This document shows positions 57,104-64,000 of a stretch of DNA of 64,000 nt, one piece after another. This stretch comes from Aedes albopictus (lineage: Eukaryota > Arthropoda > Insecta > Diptera > Culicidae), in assembly GCF_035046485.1 (NCBI RefSeq), contig NC_085136.1, positions 295,903,080-295,967,079 of the forward strand, given 5' to 3'. Positions within the stretch are counted from its first letter, which is position 1, and every line of letters starts with the position of its first letter. The position numbers and the translations under genes were made by a program. The notes beneath the pieces were generated by a model. That model was not told the DNA's origin, did not search any database, and saw only the letters and a list, made by a program, of their open reading frames with translations.

Positions 57104-58411
57104 ATGTTCTCCGCGGGAAGGTACGTTTGTGCGCCCCCATCCAGTCCGGAAAGCGATTCAGCAGAATCCCATAACGAAGCAGCATCAGTTGGAAGGTTTG
57201 TTCGTGCCCCTTGCGTCGAGGATCCAGATGCCGAGCTAGATGTGGATGATGGGTACGCTGCTCTTCCAACTCCAGGGCAAGATTACCAAAAAGATCTGGA
57301 AGCAAAGGTATTAGAGCTCAAGAATGCAATCGAAAAGATAAAAGGTACCCTTGATGCCACCCGTGCTGCGCGCGTGGAGAGTTCAGCGGAAGAGGTCAGT
57401 TCACCGTGCATCCCGTTCTTGGCCCCATCTGTTGCATCAACGGAAGCGCCATCCGTCCCGTCGACTGATCCGAAGCCCGTTCCGCCATCAAATCCGCCCT
57501 TCAGTGGAAGTTCCATCCGGTGGGACAACATCAAGCCTTTCCCGAAGAATGTGGCGGCAACCAAAATGTGGGAAGCGTGGACTCGTTTTCTGGAAGATTT
57601 CGAGACGGCGGCTTCTCTTTCGAACCTCTGGGATCCAAAGCGACGTGTTGAACTTCTTCTCTTGTCCATGGGCGACGAACTGAAAAGTATTGTACGAGCG
57701 GCGAAACTGCGTCCGAGTGAGGAAGAAGGTGTGAACAACTATAACAAGTTCGTTGAGAACATCGACCAGTATCTCAAAGCCATGACGGATCCCGCAGCCG
57801 AGCACGAAGACTTTTCAAAGATGTTCCAGGAGGAGGGTGAACCGGCAGTTAAATTCTATGCGCGTCTCACGGAAAAGGTGATCTTGTGTGGCTACAGTCC
57901 AGCGGATCTGGATCGCTTCGTTCGAAATCAACTTTTGAGAGGCCTTCGAAGTCATGAGCTGAAGAAGGCAGCACGCACGTACGGTCACGACGCCAACACG
58001 ATAGTCCATGCAGCCACAAGAGCTGAGGCATTTCAAGAGGAAATGGCAGCTGCAGGGGGTGAATCGAGCGTCCTTGCCGTTAGTGGCGGTAAGTTCCAGA
58101 GAACGGAAGGCCAGGTCAAGCGAAAGCAAGTGTTCCATCAGTCGGCAAGGGATTCAGCGAAGAGGTTCAAATCCGATTTTGTGCCCAATTTCCAGCAGCG
58201 GTCCAGAGTAAGCCGCCGTAATAGATGTTCCAGGTGTTTCAGGCAGTCTCATGGGAGTCAAGAATGCCCAGCATTGCGGAGGAATTGCAATGCTTGTGGC
58301 CAGCGGGGCCACTTTGCAGCGGCATGCCGAGAGGATCGCTTGAGCATGGTCAAGGACGAGGGCTTCGAAACTGCTGTGAACGATAGCCGTACGGAACAGG
58401 TAAAGAAATAA
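57104..58411 (+). CDS. gag: Gag polyprotein with two CCHC zinc knuckles
   Basis: 435 residues forming the capsid and nucleocapsid of the retrotransposon particle. The acidic Pro/Ser-rich N-terminus (about 1-120) contains the repeated GR(Y/F)V(C/R)AP. The central part, about 140-320, has a capsid-like helical composition (WEAWTRFLEDFETA, FYARLTEKVILCG). Two zinc knuckles, C-X2-C-X4-H-X4-C, lie at 375-388 and 395-408, followed by a short tail. The frame is intact. The ATG at 57104 is the first in frame with the body. The annotated stop lies in the intron-like gap, so splicing at 58399/58400 would remove the last three residues and join Gag to pol in phase 0. Confidence 0.93.
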   Translation: MFSAGRYVCAPPSSPESDSAESHNEAASVGRFVRAPCVEDPDAELDVDDGYAALPTPGQDYQKDLEAKVLELKNAIEKIKGTLDATRAARVESSAEEVSSPCIPFLAPSVASTEAPSVPSTDPKPVPPSNPPFSGSSIRWDNIKPFPKNVAATKMWEAWTRFLEDFETAASLSNLWDPKRRVELLLLSMGDELKSIVRAAKLRPSEEEGVNNYNKFVENIDQYLKAMTDPAAEHEDFSKMFQEEGEPAVKFYARLTEKVILCGYSPADLDRFVRNQLLRGLRSHELKKAARTYGHDANTIVHAATRAEAFQEEMAAAGGESSVLAVSGGKFQRTEGQVKRKQVFHQSARDSAKRFKSDFVPNFQQRSRVSRRNRCSRCFRQSHGSQECPALRRNCNACGQRGHFAAACREDRLSMVKDEGFETAVNDSRTEQVKK

Positions 58412-58488
58412 GATGTTAATATAAATAAAGAAAATAAATAAACTGTCTCAAATGTGATTTCATTTCATATATTTATATTTCATTATAG
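58400..58488 (+). other. 89-bp intron-like gap between gag and pol
   Basis: It starts GTAAAGAAATAAG, is very AT-rich and ends TTATATTTCATTATAG. Removal joins Gln (CAG 58397-58399) to His (CAT 58489) in frame. In the pol frame the codon just before 58489 is TAG, made by the acceptor itself. Gag closes at 58411, so the two frames do not overlap and ordinary ribosomal frameshifting cannot connect them. Confidence 0.65.
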
Positions 58489-60470
58489 CATGTAAATGCT
58501 CTATCCCTCCAAGATGTGCTGGTGAACTGTCGTATTGGTTCGTCGAGCCCGATCAAATTTATGATTGATTCTGGGGCAGACGTAAATGTGATTGGAACAG
58601 CTTCATTTGACTAGAGCACACCTTTGCCAAGAACCGATCTCCACGCTTATGCGACAGAGAAACCTATGTTGGTGAAATGCAGTTTCAGAGCTACAGTAGA
58701 AGTGATTGGACTTGGATCCCATAAACCAACGGTCACAGCAGATTTTCTCGTAGTTGAGGAGGGTAGAAGGTCATTGTTAGGCAGAGTTACCGCTAGCGAC
58801 ATGGGTTTGTTAAAAGTCGGGGACATGGTGAATGCTTGCGAAAACACCTCTGTGTTCCCAAAAATGCCTGGTGTAAAAATTAAGTTCAGCGTTGACCCTA
58901 GTGTACCTCCAGTACGTAACGCGTACTACAACATTCCAGCTGCATATCGTGAAGGAGCTCGTTTGCGATTGGAACAGATGGAAGCCAGAGGCATCATAGA
59001 GAAAGTCGTTACCGCGCCGCAATGGATCAGCGGCATGTCTGCCGTTCCGAAAGGAAAAAATGACTTTCGCCTTGTGGTAAATATGAAGGCACCGAATAAG
59101 GCCATACAGCGCGAGTATTTTCGTCTGCCGCTCATCGACGAGATGAAGGTGAAGTTGCACGGCGCGAAGTTTTTCACCAAACTCGACTTATCGGATGCTT
59201 TCTATCACCTCGAGCTTAGCGAAGAATCACGAGAGCTGACCACATTCTTATCCGAGACCGGAATGTATCGCTTCACACGATTGATGTTTGGCGTGAACTG
59301 CGCGCCTGAGGTGTTTCAGCGCGAGATGTCGAGAATCCTTAAGGACGTGAAGAATAAAATCATATATATCGACGACGTCCTATTATTCGCAGAAACTATT
59401 GAGGAGCTGAGGAAGACTGTTGCTCAAGTCCTGCAAGTTTTGAGGTCGAATAACCTAACGCTGAACACCATGAAATGCGAGTTCGACCGCACGCACCTCA
59501 ACTTTCTGGGACATGAGCTCAGCGAAAAAGGCTTTAATATTGAAGCATCAAAGGTGAAGGACATTCAAACATTCCGACACCCAACCACGTCGTCTGAGCT
59601 TCGGAGTTTTCTCGGCCTCGCATCGTTCATTGGCCCGTACATTAAGAACTTTGCGGAGATATGCGTTCCATTGTGGTCAGTGGCAACTGCACAGAAATGG
59701 TGTTGGGGTAAAGAGCAGGAAAACGCTTTCGAACTCTTGAAGCAGCGGATTATTGATTCAACGTTGTCGTTGGGTTTCTTCTCGGAAACAGACCGAACGT
59801 TCTTGTATACCGATGCGTCTCCTAGCGCATTGGGGCTGTCCATAAACCACGTGGTCATGAGGGGGAGGGGGGGGGGGGGTTCGGCCAATGACCATTTTGT
59901 ATGGACAAATAAAAAATTTTGTATGGATTAATGACCACGGCGGGGGGGTTGAAAAGTCCCAAAAAAATGACCACGTGGTTTATGGACAGCCCCATTAGGT
60001 GCGGTGTTGATTCAAGAGAACAGCGAAGGAAAGCCTCGTATCATCAGCTTTGCCTCAAAGTCACTATCAGCGACCGAGAAAAAGTACGCCCAGAATCAGC
60101 GAGAGGCGCTTAGCGCCGTTTGGGCAGTGGAGCATTTCTCCTATTTTCTACTTGGTCGACATTTATTTTGCGGACGGACGCTCAAGGAATAACCTTCATC
60201 CTGAACAGATCGCGTGAAGAATCCAAACGCGCACTAGCAAGAGCTGACGGTTGGGCTCTTCGTCTTAGTCCCTATGACTATGAAATTGAATACGTCAGAG
60301 GATTGGATAACATTGCGGATCCATCATCGCGACTGTATTGAGGTAATGATGACGAGTTTAACGAAGAAGTAAGCCCATGGGAAGTCTGCGCATTACAATC
60401 AGGTAGCATCGAATTCCTGACAGAAGAAGAAATTCGTGAATTCACAAAGCGAGACGAAATGCTGATGCAG
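58489..60470 (+). pseudogene. pol: Pol part 1: protease, reverse transcriptase, RNase H (broken)
   Basis: Protease active-site DSGA at 58567-58578, then in-frame TAG at 58612. The RT is intact from there, with catalytic Asp at 59185 (KLDLSDAF) and YIDDVLLF (Asp pair 59371-59376). The RNase H start FLYTDASPSALG is at about 59800-59830, split by a 162-bp MITE. The frame then shifts by one base near 60165, with the second half (LRTDAQGITF, DNIADPSSRLY) in another frame, and TGA follows at 60339. The frame after the TGA still reads as normal pol linker (EEIREFTKRDEMLMQ) to the next donor. The function would be cDNA synthesis, but this copy cannot make it as written. Confidence 0.92.
59832..59993. 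mobile_element. 162-bp MITE inside RNase H
   Basis: Perfect inverted ends of about 27 bases (GGGGCTGTCCATAAACCACG, then TGGTCAT). ATT is duplicated at 59829-59831 and 59994-59996. Insert plus duplication is 165 bases, so the outer frame is kept, but an in-frame TAA at 59929 ends translation. It contains a G-rich run (59860-59879). Likely PIF/Harbinger or related. Confidence 0.93.
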
Positions 60471-60526
60471 GTAAATCTATTTATTTCTTTAATGTCCTCA
60501 TTATTGGAACTTTCTTTTGAAAATAG
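60471..60526 (+). other. 56-bp intron-like gap between RNase H and integrase
   Basis: It runs from GTAAATCTATTTATTTC to CTTTTGAAAATAG. Removal joins CAG (60468-60470) to GTT (60527) in phase 0, giving DEMLMQ-VVQAMETQKW. In the integrase frame the preceding codon is TAG from the acceptor. The size is typical of small dipteran introns. Confidence 0.65.
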
Positions 60527-61672
60527 GTTGTTCAAGCTATGGAAACTCAAAAATGGCCCAGAGATTTGTTGAAATACAAATCCGTTGCGACCGAGCTTAG
60601 GTTCAACGATGGAATACTGTCGAAAAACGGTTGTGCCGTTATTCCTCAAGCACTCCGAGAAAAAACGCTTGAGATCGCTCACGTGGGACATCCACTGGAA
60701 GCAAAGTTGAAAAGTATCCTACGTAGGCGTGTTTGGTGGCCTGGCATGCCAGGTGATGCCGAAAAGTGGGTAAAATCCTGTGCCGTTTGTGCAGTCAATG
60801 GGCGACCGGAAAGACCACCCCCGATGCGCAGGAAATTCGCCCCAAAGGGCGTCTGGGAGACAGTGGCTCTTGACTTCAATGGGCCTTATGTTAAACTTGG
60901 AGGGATCTCGATCTTAGTTATCATAGATCTTCGTTCCAGGTATGCAATAGCACGACCGGTAAAGTCTACTAAATTTGAACACACCAGAGCAGTGTTAGAC
61001 ACTGTTTTCGAGAGGGAAGGAATCCCAAGAGCAATGAAGTCCGATAATGGGCTACCATTTAACGGTGAGGACTACGCTTGTTACTGCTCTGAACGTGGAA
61101 TACAAACGATTTTTTCGACCCCATTCTACCCGCAACAAAACGGCCTGGTAGAAGGCTTTATGAAGGTGGTTAATAAAGCTATGTCCGCCGCACTGTCTTC
61201 AGGAACTAGTTACAAGAAGGAACTAGAAGCTGCTGTTCAAGCATACAATGCAGCAGAACATAGCATTACTAAACTGGCTCCAGAAGAAATCATGACCGGT
61301 CGTAAGATAAAACGTGGATTGCCACTCATCAACTACGGAAAGGCCGAATATGATGAACAGTCTTTGGATGCAAATGATCGAGAAGCTAAAGTGGCATCGA
61401 AGGAACGAGAGGACCCCCGGCGGGGAGCCAAACCGTGCGAAATAAAACCAGGTGATACCGTCATCGTGGAGCGTCCTTCCAGGGGAAAAGGCGACAGCAG
61501 ATTCGATACGAAGCGTTTCACCGTGCTGCAGGAAGATAACGGCAGTTTGGTCCTCTGTGATCCGGAGGGTCATCAACTCAAGCGCCACGTCTCTCAAACA
61601 AAAAAGGTTCAGCAGTGGCGACGTACGGTGCCGCCAAGGATATCCGAAGCTCGTCCAGGTTCCGTGCCGTGA
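60527..61672 (+). CDS. pol: Pol part 2: integrase
   Basis: DDE integrase of the retrotransposon, joining cDNA ends to chromosomal DNA. An HHCC-type zinc domain comes first (HVGHP...CAVC, about 60677-60790). The catalytic triad is Asp 60872 (VALDFNGP), Asp 61043 (KSDNG) and Glu 61151 (NGLVEGF), with 35 residues between the last two. A basic C-terminal domain follows (GDTVIVERPSRGKGDSRF). The first ATG is at 60539, but the homologous frame opens at the acceptor, 60527. The stop is at 61670. The usual pol tail RPDRTKRPPAYLADYTQ is found in the next frame up to 61760, so a small frameshift has cut the end off. Confidence 0.92.
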   Translation, partial: VVQAMETQKWPRDLLKYKSVATELRFNDGILSKNGCAVIPQALREKTLEIAHVGHPLEAKLKSILRRRVWWPGMPGDAEKWVKSCAVCAVNGRPERPPPMRRKFAPKGVWETVALDFNGPYVKLGGISILVIIDLRSRYAIARPVKSTKFEHTRAVLDTVFEREGIPRAMKSDNGLPFNGEDYACYCSERGIQTIFSTPFYPQQNGLVEGFMKVVNKAMSAALSSGTSYKKELEAAVQAYNAAEHSITKLAPEEIMTGRKIKRGLPLINYGKAEYDEQSLDANDREAKVASKEREDPRRGAKPCEIKPGDTVIVERPSRGKGDSRFDTKRFTVLQEDNGSLVLCDPEGHQLKRHVSQTKKVQQWRRTVPPRISEARPGSVP

Positions 61673-61760
61673 TGGTACCGAAGTTAGTGGACGACCCGAT
61701 AGGACCAAGCGGCCACCAGCGTATTTGGCCGACTACACTCAAACGGTAGAACAATCTTGA
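61673..61760 (+). pseudogene. pol: Displaced pol C-terminal tail
   Basis: In frame 3 it reads SGRPDRTKRPPAYLADYTQT and stops at 61758-61760. Arg/Pro-rich RRPPAYLxDY ends are common in Gypsy pol proteins. It is out of frame with the integrase. Confidence 0.6.
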
Positions 61761-62099
61761 AAGACGATGGAGAAAATATCGAATGTTCAATGAAATCCTC
61801 TTTTGCTACATCTTAAATACATACTGTGATCATTTTGATTGATTGATTTTTGAGTTTCTTATTGCTTGTACTTCCTCAAGTTTTCTTCAGTTGAACTGGA
61901 TACGTCTTATTGCTTGAGATTCTTGGGGAAAATTGGACTGTCATGTAGAAATCTTCATGGGCTACTAAGTTTTCATCATGAAAATTGGCATGTGGTTGTT
62001 CTCAAGGTAGCAATGTCGAGTGTTAAATCTATGTGTCGAGGCTTGCTATGCTCTCATGCCGTTTTTTTGAAGTTTTCATAGATTCTTCGCAGTTTTTAT
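61761..62099 (+). other. Retrotransposon 3' untranslated part
   Basis: No envelope-like frame and no splice acceptor with an attached gene. AT-rich. Confidence 0.6.
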
Positions 62100-62117
62100 G
62101 AGAGAGAGAAAGGGGGA
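62100..62117 (+). promoter_or_regulatory. Polypurine tract
   Basis: GAGAGAGAGAAAGGGGGA sits directly before the 3' LTR, the expected plus-strand primer. Confidence 0.92.
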
Positions 62118-62305
62118 TGTGTGAGGCAATACGACACTGAGTGTGTGTGTCACTCTACAGTCTATAGTCGCCCACGTCGTCGATGTCCCACGCACCGCAT
62201 CACACAGAGGAGTCGAATAGTTGGCAAGGTAAGACGTACATCCGAACCGGCGAGTGTGTTGACATTCGCAATGGGTGATTTCCCGATGGAATTACAAGCT
62301 GCACA
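62118..62305 (+). repeat. 3' LTR (188 bp)
   Basis: I compared it base by base with 55646-55833 and found no difference. It is followed by the GGGGT target duplication. Confidence 0.95.
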
Positions 62306-62526
62306 GGGGTGATTTGGTTTCATGGTGTCTCAGATATGTTTCACGGGATACCAGGGGATACTCTTGGGAAATTAAGGGTGGTCCCAGTGTTTCAGGGCGT
62401 CTCAAGGTTGGGCCAGTACACAGTTAATCGTATTTGGTATTTTTTACCCCTATAAGGATAGAATAGAATCACCCCGCTTACAATTCATCCGGACTAAAAA
62501 GCCAGTCGTAGAGGGATAATTTTGCC

Positions 62527-62737
62527 AATTCTTCATTACACCAACAAAGCTAGCCATGAAAATGCTTGACAATTCACAGGTCATTTTGACAGACCACACT
62601 AATGCACGAAAGAGACAGATAATAGTCTACTTTATCGATGTTGTTGCCGTCCTTTTCATGCTCATGTTACATCTGTCAAAATGACCTGATAATTGTCAGT
62701 CATTTTGAGGTTAGGTTCGTTGGTGTAATAAAGAATT
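62527..62737. mobile_element. MITE, TTACACCAAC family, copy 2
   Basis: AATTCTTCATTACACCAAC and GTTGGTGTAATAAAGAATT are the ends. It matches 7218-7427 over its full length with few differences. Confidence 0.8.
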
Positions 62738-62964
62738 AGTCGGTCGTTTTTTATCTGTCAAACTCTAACGAAGTTCGGAAAATGTTGCCAGCTTTACCGA
62801 ATTTTACCGGTAAATAAAACTTAACTTTTGAGATTTCGGTAAAATATTACCGAGGTCGGTGTGTAGGTCTCAAGGTGATTTGAGGGGTTGTCAGATGTAT
62901 TTGAGGGGTGTCTCAGGAGCTTTTCAGAGACGTTTCAAGGGTTCTCAGAGGATTTCAGGAGGTA

Positions 62965-63178
62965 GGGAATCGCGCCACTTGGGCGGTGGCTTCTATATTC
63001 GTCTGTTTCCCACTATAACTCAGTCAAATTTGAACCAATTGACACAACTTTGGAATGTGGTGAGATAGGTATAGTATCTACCCGTGTACAACATTTCAAG
63101 TCAATTGGTTCAAAATTAACTAAGTTATAGTAGAAAACAGACGAATATAGAAGCCACCGCCCAAGTGGCGCGATACCC
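62965..63178. mobile_element. TA-flanked palindromic MITE, GGGAATCGCGCCACTTGG ends
   Basis: The arms of about 70 bases (GGGAATCGCGCCACTTGGGC, GGTGGCTTCTATATTCGTCT) are mirrored with few changes. TA lies at 62963-62964 and 63179-63180. 214 bp. Confidence 0.9.
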
Positions 63179-63455
63179 TATCAGATCAGGGATGTTTTAG
63201 TCGGTCTCAGGGGATTGAGGCGTTTTTTAGGGTGACAGGGGTCTCAGATGGTCTCACAGTGTTCAGGAGCGTTTCAGTAGGTTTTCAAGGTGTTTCCAGA
63301 GGCAATCCAGGGGGTGTATGAGGAATCTTAGTGGGTGTTCGCGTCCAGCGCTTTCAACAAAGATGTTTGTACGATCGCAGTCACCAATGGTACAACGGCA
63401 ACCCGGGTTAACAACACCGTTAGCAACCGCAACATGACAGATCGGCTCTGTGGCT

Positions 63456-63491
63456 TATAAAATGACGGCAACAGATACAGAGATTGTCATT
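63456..63491 (+). promoter_or_regulatory. Candidate core promoter (TATAAAA plus initiator)
   Basis: TATAAAA at 63456-63462 and TCATTCG, an arthropod initiator match, at 63487 lie 33 bases apart (T of TATA to A of the initiator). No gene is visible in the remaining 500 bases. It may belong to a gene or element beyond the window. Confidence 0.35.
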
Positions 63492-63499
63492 CGACAACT

Positions 63500-64000
63500 G
63501 ACACTTGATGTGTTCGGACGTCTGTGCTAAGCTTGTGCAAAGCTGAAACGAGACCGGTCAATACCGTAGCTCGATATGGGGCCAAAACGGACCAGCTGCT
63601 GATTGGTTGATTTTATGCCAATAAAAAAAAGCACAGAATTGAAACCACCACCCGACCGCACCCGAGCACGTGTGGGCAGTGTTGTCAAAAGCAATTGAAA
63701 ATACTGATCTGCCGCAGGTGTGGCGTCAGCTGTTCAGACGCCGTGGGTTTCGTTCGTTTGCGTTCGTTTGTTTGTTTGATTATTTGTTTCAATCGAGTCG
63801 GTTTCAATATCATTTTATTTTCCATTCAGAGAGTAAAACATCATTAATTCATGGTTATTATTGAGCAAAAAAGGCTATCCAAAACAAGGGTTATTGTATA
63901 CAAATTTTGAATGGTGATGACATCAGAAATATAACAGAAAAAGATAAGTTTTACACGGAACGGTCAACTTTGACGTCTTTGACATAATGTCGCTTTATTT
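63500..64000. other. No gene seen
   Basis: Non-repeat-looking DNA. The frame at 63670-63864 has no domain. If the upstream TATA/initiator is real this would be transcribed leader. Confidence 0.3.

Larger units (their letters stand above)
55646..62305 (+). mobile_element. Complete Ty3/Gypsy LTR retrotransposon, intron-like gaps
   Basis: 6,660 bp, with 188-bp LTRs that are identical base for base, TGTG...CACA ends and an exact GGGGT duplication (55641-55645 and 62306-62310). Order: LTR, tRNA-Arg-type primer site, leader with seven 18-bp motifs, gag, 89-bp GT-AG gap, protease-RT-RNase H, 56-bp GT-AG gap, integrase, polypurine tract, LTR. Mag-type affinity is suggested by the K02A2.6-like integrase and two-knuckle Gag (inference). 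There is no env. This copy is defective: stop codons at 58612 and 60339, a MITE at 59832-59993, and frameshifts near 60165 and 61620-61672. The identical LTRs indicate a recent insertion. Confidence 0.95.
62311..63345 (+). repeat. Degenerate TTTCAGGGG tract, right half, with two MITEs
   Basis: It continues the loose repeat interrupted by the retrotransposon (TGGTGTCTCAGATATG, GTCTCAGGAGCTTTTCAG). It contains MITEs at 62527-62737 and 62965-63178. Confidence 0.65.

Noticed and set aside
58400..58488. Gag-pol linkage by ribosomal frameshifting
   Set aside because: The gag frame ends at 58411 and the pol frame is closed by TAG just before 58489, so there is no overlap in which to shift.
61761..62099. 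A possible envelope gene after integrase, as in errantiviruses
   Set aside because: Only about 340 bases lie before the polypurine tract and no suitable frame exists.

Overview
This window is repeat-laden eukaryotic DNA, almost certainly from an Aedes-type culicine mosquito. The evidence is one intron-rich receptor gene of clear dipteran neuropeptide F receptor type, AT-rich introns full of miniature inverted-repeat elements (MITEs), tRNA-headed SINEs, TTCCTTCAGAAATTC-type degenerate tracts and arrays of GTTCCGGAACCGGTTCCGG-type repeats. There is no prokaryotic gene organisation, no CRISPR array and no rRNA. Species cannot be fixed from the sequence alone.

Positions 490-11337 (+ strand) hold a neuropeptide F receptor (NPFR) gene. 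The coding exons are 773-1031, 9947-10116 and 10534-11337, giving a 410-residue seven-transmembrane receptor. Intron 1 (8.9 kb) carries a 403-bp hAT-type palindromic MITE, three tRNA-headed SINE-like copies, a LINE reverse-transcriptase scrap and other foldback elements. A further exon-like coding stretch at 32029-32139, with a good acceptor, a stop and a polyadenylation signal, could be an alternative last exon of NPFR or belong to a gene not otherwise visible.

From about 12 to 55 kb the DNA is nearly all repeats. There is a 1.29-kb retroposon with 115-bp 5' monomers and a (TAAGC)n tail inside a 23-bp target duplication (12.76-14.05 kb). Three large elements share GCCTTTCTCGT ends but hold different internal tandem arrays (16.2-19.2, 40.5-44.2, 44.3-46.8 kb). 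Two mirror-image 16-bp minisatellites lie at 24.6 and 27.9 kb. A foldback whose arms each contain a tRNA-Ala-like sequence has a piggyBac-type MITE nested in it (32.8-33.5 kb). A nine-copy 83-bp array (50 kb), many TA-, TAA- or 7/8-bp-flanked MITEs and two LINE remnants complete the set.

Positions 55646-62305 hold a complete Ty3/Gypsy LTR retrotransposon. It has two identical 188-bp LTRs, a GGGGT target duplication, a tRNA-Arg-type primer binding site and a purine tract. It encodes a Gag with two zinc knuckles, then protease, reverse transcriptase, RNase H and integrase. Gag and pol are separated by an 89-bp GT-AG intron-like gap, and RNase H and integrase by a 56-bp one. Both are phase 0, and each has an in-frame stop formed by the acceptor TAG, so the downstream frame opens exactly at the acceptor. 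The leader carries seven copies of an 18-bp motif. Pol is broken by two stop codons, two frameshifts and a 162-bp MITE in RNase H, yet the LTRs are identical. This element is the most unusual system in the window.
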